Origin: a virus
Direction: 5' to 3' (one strand)
IMG/VR virus record: IMGVR_UViG_3300033991_000282
Location: 1 to 21,214 of that record
Length of the DNA stretch: 21,214 nt
Translations under genes and position numbers: made by a program
Shown here: positions 1 to 8,325 of the stretch, piece by piece
Position numbering within the stretch: the first letter of the stretch is position 1
How the letters are laid out: each line of letters starts with the position of its first letter
The notes under the pieces: generated by a model
Database searches by the model: none
Told to the model about the DNA's origin: nothing
What the model saw: the letters and a program-made list of their open reading frames with translations, nothing else

Positions 1-21
1 ACGGGCCTTGCCGGACCTCGG

Positions 22-480
22 TTAAGCTTCAATCAGTTCAGCCAGTCCCATGCCTGCTGCGTTTCTCGGCGACTGGTCAAGAGGAAAACCAACGGCGATG
101 ATGCAGGCATTGACCCCCGTTGTGCCGTTTCCTGCGTGAGGGGCCTGTACCCGCTGATATCTCTTGTGGTTCTTCGTCAAGTCAACGTAGATGCCGAAGA
201 GTGAATCATCTTCAGTCGCGCCGATGGCGTCGGCGAGTGCGGCGGACGCGACGGCGGTATAAATGCCGTCGGTCGTGTCGCATTCTTCTACCAGCGGGGC
301 CGTTCCTTCGGCGGTCGAGCCGAGGGCGGCGTCAATGGTGCCGGTGGCGATTACGAACAGGATGCCGTTCATTCCCACCGTATCGACGTAGGTATTGCCG
401 GCCAGGTCGCCGTCGTCTTTAAGCTGAGGGGGCGTGAGAAGCGCCCATTTCGTTTGTTTCAAAAGCTCTCTTAAACCCAT
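22..480 (-). CDS. Small capsid-adjacent virion protein, probably head decoration or stabilisation
   Basis: A 152-residue protein placed directly downstream of the major capsid gene, the usual place for a head decoration, stabilisation or completion protein. No family can be named with certainty. It has no signal peptide or membrane segment. It is rich in Ala, Gly, Thr and Asp, with alternating hydrophobic stretches (for example NGILFVIATG and NACIIAVGFPL) that suggest a beta-sandwich, and a KNHKRYQRVQ segment like those of small phage virion proteins. I chose the ATG at 480 because AAAGGG lies six bases upstream. A TTG at 495 in the same frame would add five residues but has no comparable ribosome site. 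The virion role is inferred from position and general look. An unrelated small head or connector protein is also possible. Confidence 0.72.
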   Translation of the reverse strand: MGLRELLKQTKWALLTPPQLKDDGDLAGNTYVDTVGMNGILFVIATGTIDAALGSTAEGTAPLVEECDTTDGIYTAVASAALADAIGATEDDSLFGIYVDLTKNHKRYQRVQAPHAGNGTTGVNACIIAVGFPLDQSPRNAAGMGLAELIEA

Positions 481-559
481 TTTTTTCCCTTTCAAAAAAG
501 GTTAATTCTATCCATTTCTCCTAACCGAAACAAGTTTTCAAAAAAACTCAGAGCGGTTT

Positions 560-1939
560 TTAGCTTGCCGCAGTAATCAGACCGCAAATCGGGCCTGCGT
601 TGGTCGTGTCGCCGACGCCGTGTATGTTGATTGCCACGCGGTCTCTTCCGCGAACGGCGATTTGTCCTTTGTTGAAGTAAACATCGCTCGACTGTGCGAA
701 CTCAATCCCGCCGCGAGTACCGAGGATTGCTCCCTGCCGCAGATTCGCTAGCAATGCGCAAATCTGGCTGTTGCCCTCGGCTTTCGGCATGACCTGTGTG
801 AAATTCACGGGATAACCGAGATACGTCCTCGTTCTCAGTGACGTGCCGGCGAGGACTTCTGTGGCTGTGCCAGCGTTCGCAGTAAGGGCGAGTGTGACCA
901 TCACGGTGAAAAAGAAATATCGGTGGACATACCAGCCAGCATCGCCGTCGTCTGCGTATTGCGGCAGGATGCCTGCGACGGATTCGAAGTTGGCGAGGGT
1001 CAGTTCGCTGTAGGCGTTGCCTGCGCCGACAACGAGAGACTTGATACTGGCGATTGTGGCGGATACTGCACGAAGAGCAGCGACGATTCCCTTGAATCCA
1101 AAGTACGTGCCTGTCCCGTCGCCCAGAAATCCGCAGAGGTCTTCGTAATAGGCGAACGAGCGAGCGAATAGGCCCGCAAGCAATTCGCCCAGGGCGACCA
1201 TCGAATCCTCTTCGAGCTCCGAGGAAAAAACGGTCAGGCCGTATAGCGTCTTGGGAACTAGGTTAATCACGGAGATTGACGGGTCGGTAGAGGTTATAGT
1301 GCCGCCTTCGCCAGGGCAGTAAATCGTAAGGAGGCCGTCGATTTTGGGCACGGTCGTGGTCCCGCCGCCCATCGGCATAACCTGGGCATCCCGGCGGAAC
1401 AAACCGTACTGTTCCAGAAGCATAATGATGGACGGAATCTGCTCGGCCATCACCAGCGCACCGCCGCCCGTCTGCGCAGAGCCGGTCATTGCCTTGAAAC
1501 CCTGTTCGGTTACGAAGTAAGGCTCGATGCCGAGCGAGTCGAGATGTTTTTTCGCCCAGTCATATTTTGCCTCGACCTTCGTTCCGGCAGTGCAGGCAAC
1601 CAGCACAAGGCAGGCGAACGCCTTCGCCTCGGCGGGCGAAGAGAAGTGTCCCTTGTACTTTCCGCCCTCGAAGAGAGAGGAGGTCCTGAAGCTGCGGAAA
1701 TTCAGGACTTGCTTTTGCAGCTCTTTGCAGCTTTTGGCCACATCGGCGAGGCCGGTATTGATTTCGGCGATGCTCGTCTGGTGGGCGTTAAGCATCTCGA
1801 CATCTTTTTGCTTTTCATTTTTGATGAGGTCGAGGACCTCTTTTTTCGTGGCCTTATTTTCCTTGATGTCCTTAAGGCCCTTTTCAATCGCATCAGCAGT
1901 TTGTTTGAGCTGCTGTTCCATCTGTTCTGGTGTAAGCAT
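560..1939 (-). CDS. Major capsid protein, HK97 fold
   Basis: A 459-residue major capsid protein that forms the icosahedral head. Residues 1-80 are charged and helical (a coiled-coil scaffolding-like delta region), as in HK97 gp5-type proteins that the prohead protease trims during maturation. From about residue 155 the sequence follows the Phage_capsid family: GGGALVMAEQIPSIIMLLEQ at 158-177, a VMPMGGGTTTVPK strand region at 187-199, a glycine and acid rich loop near 209-220, and YYEDLCGFLGDGTGTYFGFKG at about 264-284, the typical a-x-ED-x-lnGdGtG signature. The start ATG has AAGGAA about eight bases upstream. The protease gene ends five bases upstream of it. Family assignment is firm. Removal of the N-terminal region is inferred from the family. 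Confidence 0.93.
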   Translation of the reverse strand: MLTPEQMEQQLKQTADAIEKGLKDIKENKATKKEVLDLIKNEKQKDVEMLNAHQTSIAEINTGLADVAKSCKELQKQVLNFRSFRTSSLFEGGKYKGHFSSPAEAKAFACLVLVACTAGTKVEAKYDWAKKHLDSLGIEPYFVTEQGFKAMTGSAQTGGGALVMAEQIPSIIMLLEQYGLFRRDAQVMPMGGGTTTVPKIDGLLTIYCPGEGGTITSTDPSISVINLVPKTLYGLTVFSSELEEDSMVALGELLAGLFARSFAYYEDLCGFLGDGTGTYFGFKGIVAALRAVSATIASIKSLVVGAGNAYSELTLANFESVAGILPQYADDGDAGWYVHRYFFFTVMVTLALTANAGTATEVLAGTSLRTRTYLGYPVNFTQVMPKAEGNSQICALLANLRQGAILGTRGGIEFAQSSDVYFNKGQIAVRGRDRVAINIHGVGDTTNAGPICGLITAAS

Positions 1940-1944
1940 GTTTT

Positions 1945-2781
1945 TTATTCCTTAAAAGAATTTTGAATACGGTTTAACTGTCGCTCGATATTATTTCCAT
2001 CGCCGCGAGTGTCGGGCAGCTCGTCGGGGTCATCGAGCAAGAACCTCTTCGACAGCCCGTCCGGGTCGGCGATTAAAAGCGATTTGATTTCATCGAGCTT
2101 TTGCTCGATAGAGACAATATCTTCTGAAAGAGCTTTTTTAAGTTGGTTGAAAAGCTCACCCAGCCTGTTCATATCCTCGTGCATAATCTGGAGTATGGCC
2201 TGTAACAAATTGTTCGGTTCCTCTTTTTGTATCGCGTCCAAAATATCGTGATAGATGTCTTCGTTGAGAGAAAAGCCCATTGCTCTGGCAAGGGCCTGAC
2301 GGTTGGCAGGGACGGCAACGGCGGAAACCTCCAGCAGCTCAATCTCTGTCCAGACCCAGGTGCGCTTGCTGCTGATTTCTTTTTGCTCTCCCTTTAGCGG
2401 CTTAAACCCGATTGAGAATGCACGCATGACTTTCTTATTATATTTGCGAGCGTATTTTGCGCTCAGCTCGTCATCATCAAAAAGGATATCGGCGTCAATC
2501 TGGTGCTCGCCGATGCGGATGCTTTCGGGAAGGACATTGCCGATAACAGGCGGCTCGCCATTCGCAAGACGCGGCTGATGGCAACCGAGAACAACAGGAT
2601 TTGTGAGAAACGCCGGCAGAGCGGCCTTGATGGCAGCAGGCTCTACGACCTCGTCGTAGCGGTCGATTTCGTCGGTTGAGATCACGGCGTGTATGAGATT
2701 CGGATTATCGGCGGCAACGTCTTTGACGAGGGCGAACATGTGACGCTGGTTAAAGTCGCGTTCGAGTTTTGCAGGAGGCAT
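1945..2781 (-). CDS. Prohead maturation protease, HK97 family (S78)
   Basis: A 278-residue serine protease of the HK97 prohead protease family. It would cleave the capsid protein's N-terminal region inside the assembling prohead. Visible hallmarks are a His in VVLGCHQPRL (His68), a Ser in RAFSIGFKPL (Ser123), and LLEVSAVAVPANRQAL at 149-164, the characteristic EvS-x-V-x-vPAN motif. The family domain ends near residue 170. The remaining 100 residues are helical and acidic (for example DEIKSLLIAD), longer than a minimal protease, and may act as a scaffold or targeting tail. The ATG has AAAGGA upstream. The gene sits between portal and capsid with gaps of 13 and 5 bases, the canonical portal-protease-capsid order. 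Note that phage Mu itself uses a different protease and scaffold pair (I/Z). Confidence 0.92.
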   Translation of the reverse strand: MPPAKLERDFNQRHMFALVKDVAADNPNLIHAVISTDEIDRYDEVVEPAAIKAALPAFLTNPVVLGCHQPRLANGEPPVIGNVLPESIRIGEHQIDADILFDDDELSAKYARKYNKKVMRAFSIGFKPLKGEQKEISSKRTWVWTEIELLEVSAVAVPANRQALARAMGFSLNEDIYHDILDAIQKEEPNNLLQAILQIMHEDMNRLGELFNQLKKALSEDIVSIEQKLDEIKSLLIADPDGLSKRFLLDDPDELPDTRGDGNNIERQLNRIQNSFKE

Positions 2782-2794
2782 AAAAATCCTTTCA

Positions 2795-5212
2795 TTAAGC
2801 CGCCGCGTCGGCGGTCAAATTCTCATAGGAATAAAATTTTAGATTCGCGTAAAATTCCAAACCAAATTCCTTACCTGCTGCACGCCTGGCGATTTCTGCG
2901 CAGCGGCAATTTATAATGTTGGCCGGCGAGCCTGACGGGTCGCCCGGGTACATAAGATTTTCGCCGCCGACCGTGAAGGGTATATCGAGTGGTATGCCGT
3001 CGGCGTATTTATCACCGGCGTCGGCGTGGGATTTTCTGACGTGCTCATCGCCTGCCGTAAGCCATCCTTTCAAATCAACGCCGGCCGCCTTCATCCCGGA
3101 ATGCCTGCCGGTGCCGACGGCGCCCGATGTCTGCGTGCGGGCGATTGTCTGAGCACGGGCGCGATTTGAGCCGAGAACGTCCTTTATTCGACCGGCCAAT
3201 TTGTCCAATCCTTCGCCGGCTTCAAGGCCCTGCTTTAACTGGCGGGCGACGAGCTTCTGAGTAATTTTATTTACGCCGGAGATTTTTTGCGTAGAGACAA
3301 GGAGCTTGCCCTTGAACCACGGTATGTTTTTGACCTGCTGGACTTTCTCGGCAAGGTCTTTGCCTTTAAGGCCGAGAATTTCAGACAGGGCTTGTCTTAT
3401 TCCAAGCTCGCCCGATTTCATAAAGAATGACTGATTGATTGAACGGAGTTTTCCGTCCTGGATTTTAAGGTCCAGGACAACACGGGCGAGGACCTCATCA
3501 GGGGTCGCCTTTAAAACGGCCTTACCTTCCTCGTAAATCATTTCAAGTTTTCGAATGAGGACCCGCTGCTGGCGAACAAAGAAAATCCTCATTGCGATTG
3601 TATATTCACGCTCAATACCTGCCCAGCTTATGACCCAGTTGTTCCATATACGAAGCTTGTGGGGGTCGGCAGCTTTATCGGTGGCATTATCAACAACTCT
3701 ATCGACCGGTCTATCGATAGCTTTGCCGGGTTCTTCCGTTTCTTCCGGCTCTTCGGGGGGCTGCTCGCCGGGATAGGGCGGGCCGGTGATTCCCTCAAGA
3801 CCCGCTTCGAGAATATAATCTGCCGGGACCTGGCCCATACCGACCCACCAGTGCTCGCCCCACGGGACCTGTTCATAGGGCAGGTCATGGGATTCGATGA
3901 GGTTGTTGAGCTTGACGCCGGATTCGGTGAATTTGAGGACCTGAACGGCCATCTCTCGCATCGCCTCTTGGACAACGGGGTGCTGCGACGAATCGAGCCA
4001 TGCAAAGACCTGGCTCGTCGATGAAATGGCCTTGTGTCTTGAATCGCGATAAAAACGATTTCGGTTTAGCGAAGACGTTCCGGTGAAGAACCTGGCGTCA
4101 CTGACGGGGACGGCGGGGAAGTTGTCGCCTAAGGATTTTGACGCAGTAAAGCGGCTGATAATTCCGTGAGTAATTGCCTCGGCGAACGTGGATGCAAGAG
4201 GGATAATCGTATTAAAAATAAATTGCCTGTTGGCAGGGCCGTGGGCGTACTGCGCCTCTGTTATCAGGCCTGCGACACCCGGCGGGACGCCGAACGCGGA
4301 GCAGATTTTTTTATCGCTATATTCAGTTATTTGCGCAACTTCGAGGTCCGCAAGCGTCTGGGCGACGGTCTTGACGTCTGCGCCTCCCGTAATCAGCGCC
4401 GTTTTTTTGGCGTTGCAGGCGCCACGATGACGGTTGTCAAACTGCTCGTGGAAGAGACGGATTTCCTCGTCGCCGGGATTGCCGGGCATCGTAAGTATGA
4501 TTCCGGGTTCTGCGCCGTTGGCCAGCGCCGAGGCGTTATACAAAGACGCCGCGAATCCGTAGTTTATTTCATTGGCGGCGGCTGCCAGCGTGCTTATGCC
4601 GTGAAATTTATCGTAAGGATTAAAGCCCTTCCACTGATAGACCTCCGACGCGGCGAACCTCTCACGCTCGCCGAACCTTCCTCGAAACTCCCAGCCGACC
4701 AGGTCGCTTGATGGCTGACCGTTTGACGTGAGCGGGTGCATCTGGCTGCCGCTTATTACGACGATTTCACTGACTTGCGAAAGAGCACCGCCCGGCGTCG
4801 GGTTTCCGTTAGAATCGAAGAACGCCCAGAACACGTCCCGCGTCAGGGAAAAATGGCCAATTGTCTGCAAAACAAAATTATGCCAGCTCGTCGGCGAGTT
4901 AAACAGCAGGTCGTAAACGGGGCCGGATTCGATGATTTTTTCATCGACAGTGGAAAGGACCAGCGGCAGGGACTGAACGCCTTTGATTAGTTCGTTGACG
5001 CAGGTAAAAATCAGTGCTACCTGCCGATATGCCTCCGAGGGCCGGCTTCGCTGGGAATCGTCCGAAACATCGCCGCCTGAAAGCCAGAGCTTCGCAAACT
5101 GGGAAAGACCGACTGATTTTTTTGACGTTTCAATCTGGCGGTCAACGGCGAACCTTAACATCTCGGCTGCCTCGGAACTTAATCTTGTTTCGGGGGTTAA
5201 GCTATTTATCAT
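2795..5212 (-). CDS. Portal protein fused to a MuF-type minor head protein
   Basis: An 805-residue two-domain protein. Residues 65-430 match the HK97-type portal: ALIFTCVNELIKGVQSLP at 67-83, FHGISTLAAAANEIN at 203-217, ICSAFGVPPGVAG at 303-315, and an Asn-Arg-Gln-Phe segment near 328. A Pro/Glu-rich linker follows (480-515, PGEQPPEEPEETEEPG). Residues 655-775 are MuF-like: ARTQTSGAVGTGRHSGMKAA at 691-710, then WLTAGDEHVRKSHADAGD and a terminal NIINCRCAE motif at 765-773. In Mu the portal (gp29) and MuF (gp30) are separate proteins, so here one chain would supply both the portal ring and the internal head protein. The start is the ATG at 5212, which overlaps the terminase stop as ATGA. A TTG seven codons upstream is less likely. 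The product may be cleaved or work as a fusion; the sequence does not say. Confidence 0.9.
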   Translation of the reverse strand: MINSLTPETRLSSEAAEMLRFAVDRQIETSKKSVGLSQFAKLWLSGGDVSDDSQRSRPSEAYRQVALIFTCVNELIKGVQSLPLVLSTVDEKIIESGPVYDLLFNSPTSWHNFVLQTIGHFSLTRDVFWAFFDSNGNPTPGGALSQVSEIVVISGSQMHPLTSNGQPSSDLVGWEFRGRFGERERFAASEVYQWKGFNPYDKFHGISTLAAAANEINYGFAASLYNASALANGAEPGIILTMPGNPGDEEIRLFHEQFDNRHRGACNAKKTALITGGADVKTVAQTLADLEVAQITEYSDKKICSAFGVPPGVAGLITEAQYAHGPANRQFIFNTIIPLASTFAEAITHGIISRFTASKSLGDNFPAVPVSDARFFTGTSSLNRNRFYRDSRHKAISSTSQVFAWLDSSQHPVVQEAMREMAVQVLKFTESGVKLNNLIESHDLPYEQVPWGEHWWVGMGQVPADYILEAGLEGITGPPYPGEQPPEEPEETEEPGKAIDRPVDRVVDNATDKAADPHKLRIWNNWVISWAGIEREYTIAMRIFFVRQQRVLIRKLEMIYEEGKAVLKATPDEVLARVVLDLKIQDGKLRSINQSFFMKSGELGIRQALSEILGLKGKDLAEKVQQVKNIPWFKGKLLVSTQKISGVNKITQKLVARQLKQGLEAGEGLDKLAGRIKDVLGSNRARAQTIARTQTSGAVGTGRHSGMKAAGVDLKGWLTAGDEHVRKSHADAGDKYADGIPLDIPFTVGGENLMYPGDPSGSPANIINCRCAEIARRAAGKEFGLEFYANLKFYSYENLTADAAA

Positions 5213-6561
5213 GCGGCTACAATGACCCTGCAAAATCCACTTGTTCTTGCGGCCTCTTTTGCGAGCATCGAGGCCCAGAAATCATCCGCGTGACCTTCGT
5301 CGGTCGAGGCGGCGTCATAGCGGACATTTCCTGAAACTGTTACAGTTTTTCTGACGGTATGAAAACTTTCTCTGATTAGCCGGTCGGCGGGTACGCGGCA
5401 GCGGCGGTCCTCGAACATCCCCCTGCCAAGCGAAGCCAGATGGTCCTTGACCTCCGATGTGAATTTTACTTTCTCCACGCGATACGAGCCGTGGAACCTC
5501 TGCGCCTCTTCGACCAGCATATCTCCTATGCCGGTCGCATCGATGCAGGCACGGCGAATATTCTGATTGGTCAGTAAATCGTTTAAGATCTGAAGCTGCG
5601 CGTGATAGGGAGTCTTGTGCAGATAGATTACCTTACGCGCAATCATCAGGTCGGCGACCTTCTCGTCGAGCCAGAAGACGGTTCGGTGCTGCTCCCTGCC
5701 GATATCGCCGCCGAGATAATACTCACGCCGCTCTTTTGTGTGGGGGACAAGCTCCTGCAGGCAGGTGGGGTCCTCGCAGGATTGGTATAAATCGTAGGGG
5801 ATAAGCGCCAACAGGGCGGTCGAAGGAACGCACATATACTCCTGGTTCCAGGCGTCCTCATTACGGCAGCGTGCTCGACATTCTTTGAGAAACTTCCCAC
5901 GTGCTTCAAGGTCTATATGGTCAAGCTTATAGACTTTCTCGGCGAGGCCCTGAGCGACGGCGTCCTCGATAGTTGTTCGATGCAAAGACCAGTGAAGAGA
6001 ATGGGCCTCATCAAAGGTCATCTCTCCGCGACGGACCTTGTTGGCAAGCTCGACGATGCGATTGAATTCCGACTCCTCGCCGTTATGTGTGGACAGGATT
6101 CGTATATCATAGCCCCACGTCGTCGTCGGTAAGGCGGCGTCGAGCATCGGGCCGGGGTCGTCATGCCAGCCGAATTCGTCGAGCACTACGTCGCCGCCCT
6201 TGCTGCGGAAGCGGCGGGGATTACTGGTCATACAGTTAATCCGACTGCCGTTAGGAAATTCGACGACGTAATTATTGTATTTGTAGCCCTTAACATCCTC
6301 TCGTTGCTCAAGCGTCTCTTTTACGACAAGCTCCATAATCTCGCACCACTGTTTGCAGTAAAGGGCGTATTCAAAGGCTGCGGATTCGTCGGCGGATGAG
6401 AACCATAAATCACGGCGAACGTCGGTAAGGTTTCGGTCGCGGCAGGTCTTATAGCTGTCGGCGTAGGTCATTCCGATACGCCGGCTCTTCTCTGAGAGCA
6501 TCGCGTTGCTCTCATCGAGAATCCATTTCTGCTGATACGGCAGGAAGTAACCTTCCGGCAA
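5209..6561 (-). CDS. Phage terminase large subunit (Mu gp28-like)
   Basis: A 450-residue packaging motor with an ATPase and a nuclease domain. A Walker A variant is seen at 26-32 (SRRIGMT) and Walker B at 124-129 (DVVLDE). The RNase-H-like nuclease region shows acidic residues in GGDIGREQHRT (Asp286), ACIDATGIGD (Asp341) and GHADDFWA (Asp427 or Asp428), the expected three positions. The length and the SRR-x-G-x-T motif resemble Mu-like terminases. The start is TTG at 6561: AAGGA lies seven bases upstream, and no in-frame ATG exists near it. The preceding gene stops 14 bases before. The stop codon overlaps the portal ATG, so the two genes should be translationally coupled. Mu-like phages package by headful from integrated copies, so flanking host DNA may be packaged (family knowledge). 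Confidence 0.92.
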   Translation of the reverse strand: MPEGYFLPYQQKWILDESNAMLSEKSRRIGMTYADSYKTCRDRNLTDVRRDLWFSSADESAAFEYALYCKQWCEIMELVVKETLEQREDVKGYKYNNYVVEFPNGSRINCMTSNPRRFRSKGGDVVLDEFGWHDDPGPMLDAALPTTTWGYDIRILSTHNGEESEFNRIVELANKVRRGEMTFDEAHSLHWSLHRTTIEDAVAQGLAEKVYKLDHIDLEARGKFLKECRARCRNEDAWNQEYMCVPSTALLALIPYDLYQSCEDPTCLQELVPHTKERREYYLGGDIGREQHRTVFWLDEKVADLMIARKVIYLHKTPYHAQLQILNDLLTNQNIRRACIDATGIGDMLVEEAQRFHGSYRVEKVKFTSEVKDHLASLGRGMFEDRRCRVPADRLIRESFHTVRKTVTVSGNVRYDAASTDEGHADDFWASMLAKEAARTSGFCRVIVAA

Positions 6562-6575
6562 TTTGTCCTTGTGAT

Positions 6576-7142
6576 TTACGATTTTACGACTCCCAAATGC
6601 TCGTCGATTATTTCCTGAATTAGTTTTCTATCTACGCCGGCCTTCGTGAGTTTGGACTTCGTCGATTTGGCAGCGGCGGCGATTTTTTCTTCGACCTGCT
6701 CACGGATGTATTGGTCAACTTTGATACTGACCTGCGCACAATCACGAACGGCCTGGCTGATTTCTTTAAGTTGCTTACTTGTATATCCTTCGCCTTCTAC
6801 CATAAATTTCAAAAGCAAGGCCGTCGCCATCTCGGCAGCCGCCTTCTGGGTTTTGGGGGCGTTCTCTTCAGTAAGGCCCGCCATAGTGTTCCGTGCAATA
6901 AGGCCGGCAGATTTCATAATCGAAATCGTTTTCAAGTTTTCAGCGAACCGGCCCACCGCCGACTTGGAAATCTTCGAGTTTTTTTGCTTGCAATAGACAA
7001 CGATGTCCTCGAAGCGGGGCTTGCCTTTCTTTTCGCCGGCGAAATCCTGCGGCCATTCGTTGTCAACGACCATGCGGGTAAGAACGTCACGCAGGCCGGC
7101 TGGCAGCTTGTCAATCGAACTATGTACCCTTCGCTTGGTCAT
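6576..7142 (-). CDS. DUF3486 family protein (Mu gp27-like), probable terminase small-subunit role
   Basis: A 188-residue soluble helical protein. It opens with MTKRRVHSSIDKLPAGLRDVLTRM and a segment with an HTH-like SKISKSAVGRF (about 57-67), features of DUF3486, the gp27 family of Mu-like phages. That family sits directly upstream of the large terminase and is thought to act as the small terminase or DNA recognition subunit. The C-terminal part (120-188) is charged and helical and may oligomerise. Its ATG overlaps the stop of the preceding gene as ATGA. The terminase begins 14 bases after its stop. The family call is good. The small-subunit function is inferred from family and context. Confidence 0.85.
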   Translation of the reverse strand: MTKRRVHSSIDKLPAGLRDVLTRMVVDNEWPQDFAGEKKGKPRFEDIVVYCKQKNSKISKSAVGRFAENLKTISIMKSAGLIARNTMAGLTEENAPKTQKAAAEMATALLLKFMVEGEGYTSKQLKEISQAVRDCAQVSIKVDQYIREQVEEKIAAAAKSTKSKLTKAGVDRKLIQEIIDEHLGVVKS

Positions 7143-7618
7143 TTGCGATAATCGTCGTAATAGATTGAGACCGTCACGCTCGTTAAATTATTCGGGTCAA
7201 CGTCGTTGGTATCGACCATTAAGGTACCTGCAACAGGGACTCCCAAATACTCCACCCCGCCGACATCAGACGTTACGAGGGCATACGACAGCGGCAACAG
7301 CGCAGTGTTGCAGTCGGTCTTGGAAAAAACGGCAAGCCCGTTTTCGTCCTTTAATATAACGTTGAAATCGAGGTCGCAGCCGTCGGCGGCGATGCTGATT
7401 CTTTTTAGCGTGCAAAAATACGAATCTGTTGACGTGGCGGTCGAGCTGACGGAGTTCGGGTCGTTTGCTTCGGGAGCAACAGTAACGACGAGCTTGTTTA
7501 TGACAGACTCCTTGCCGTAATAGCTATTGGTTTTGGTCTCGAACGTGGTCGAAGATGCAAAGACTAAGACACAAAAGCAGACGACTGCTATAGTGATGAA
7601 CATCGCCAATTTCTTCAT
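7139..7618 (-). CDS. Exported or virion-associated beta-rich protein of unknown function
   Basis: A 159-residue protein with a clear N-terminal export signal: MKK, then a hydrophobic run to about residue 20 and a possible cleavage after VFASS. The mature part looks like a beta-sandwich, with Asp-Pro-Asn stretches (EANDPNSV, NDVDPNNLTS) and three Cys. I recognise no family. The ATG at 7618 has AAAGGAA about eight bases upstream. A longer reading frame to 7702 would overlap the upstream gene and put 28 residues ahead of the signal, so I reject it. It lies between gp26-like and gp27-like genes that are normally adjacent in Mu-like phages, so it is an insertion in a conserved block. Its stop overlaps the next ATG. 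Possible roles are a surface fibre, an envelope protein of the host made during infection, or a superinfection factor. Confidence 0.72.
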   Translation of the reverse strand: MKKLAMFITIAVVCFCVLVFASSTTFETKTNSYYGKESVINKLVVTVAPEANDPNSVSSTATSTDSYFCTLKRISIAADGCDLDFNVILKDENGLAVFSKTDCNTALLPLSYALVTSDVGGVEYLGVPVAGTLMVDTNDVDPNNLTSVTVSIYYDDYRK

Positions 7619-7649
7619 TTTCGGGATTCCTTTAAATGGATTGTAATGT

Positions 7650-7952
7650 CTATATCTCCAATGCAGGGTCGGTTTGCGTGGCATCGGCAATTTCTTTGCC
7701 ATCCGCCGTCAGCATGATACATTTATCAATAAAGCGTACTCCTCCGATAACATCGTCCGGGTAAAAGATGTATTCCTTTTGCCATAGATACGTCAGGTCT
7801 TTTTCCAATAAGTCAAGCTCGTAGCTGGCACAAAAACTTACCATCACCCGCAAAAGGGTTTTGACCTGCAGAGGCGTTGGGTACACGCGATTTAGGTTTT
7901 CAAGAATCCATCGGCGGGCCTGCTTTTTTTTAGTCGCTTCGGTATCAGCCAT
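7650..7952 (-). CDS. Mu gp26-like small protein, winged-helix type
   Basis: A 100-residue soluble protein. RRWILENLNRVYPTPLQV, then helices and a C-terminal IMLTADGKEIAD resemble the gp26 group of Mu-like phages, whose members have a winged-helix look (a helical bundle, then a strand pair ending in L-T-x-x-G). Position supports the call: it follows the gp25-like gene and lies before the gp27-like gene. The ATG overlaps the last eight bases of the preceding gene. Function in the family is unknown; a role in DNA recognition for packaging or in regulation is a guess. Confidence 0.7.
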   Translation of the reverse strand: MADTEATKKKQARRWILENLNRVYPTPLQVKTLLRVMVSFCASYELDLLEKDLTYLWQKEYIFYPDDVIGGVRFIDKCIMLTADGKEIADATQTDPALEI

Positions 7953-8316
7953 TTTTTTCTCCGTTCTTCATTTCCTTGACGACGGCACGGGCGATATCGC
8001 CGCAGATGCCGGGGAGCTTCTCGACGACTGTAAGCTTGCCGTCGAGACGATTTACGGAATCGTTTATTTTTTCCAGCGTTCTTCTTTGAAGTCCTGTCTC
8101 ACGTAGGAAAGATTCCTGGTCAACGAAGTTGCGTTCGCAATCGATTTTGCACTTGCCGAAAGAAGTTTGAAGGCTTTTTATGTCGGTTTCATTCGATGTA
8201 AATCTTTGCTCGGCCTTTCGCAGCCAGGACTGTATCGACCGAAGATTGAGAATGAGCAGTGTGCCTACGAGAGAGAGCAGGCTGCCGATGATGGCGACAA
8301 CAATAGTTGATAGCAT
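7945..8316 (-). CDS. Small membrane-anchored coiled-coil protein, Mu gp25-like (DUF2730 type)
   Basis: A 123-residue protein with one N-terminal membrane helix (about residues 4-24, STIVVAIIGSLLSLVGTLLI) and a charged coiled-coil tail (about 40-95) holding the Cys pair CKIDC. This layout and its place before a gp26-like gene match the DUF2730/gp25 group of Mu-like phages. AAAGGAG lies six bases ahead of the ATG. The lipoprotein gene ends nine bases upstream, so it is in the same operon. The group has no proven function; participation in lysis (spanin- or holin-like) is sometimes guessed from the anchor, but the sequence does not show it. Confidence 0.72.
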   Translation of the reverse strand: MLSTIVVAIIGSLLSLVGTLLILNLRSIQSWLRKAEQRFTSNETDIKSLQTSFGKCKIDCERNFVDQESFLRETGLQRRTLEKINDSVNRLDGKLTVVEKLPGICGDIARAVVKEMKNGEKNG

Positions 8317-8325
8317 GCGTCTCCT

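Noticed and set aside
1-21. Possible terminator or gene start left of the capsid-adjacent gene.
   Set aside because: Only 21 bases are available before the window edge, too few to support a feature.
120-422. An Arg-rich 100-codon frame on the plus strand.
   Set aside because: It is antisense to the small capsid-adjacent gene, extremely Arg-rich and without a ribosome site.
3660-3730. Repeated Asp/Val/Arg codons in the portal linker considered as a tandem DNA repeat.
   Set aside because: The similarity is of short degenerate segments in a low-complexity linker, not a true tandem array.
4166-4711. A 181-codon plus-strand frame antisense to the portal gene.
   Set aside because: It reflects the codon bias of the portal gene. 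No recognisable domain or initiation site.
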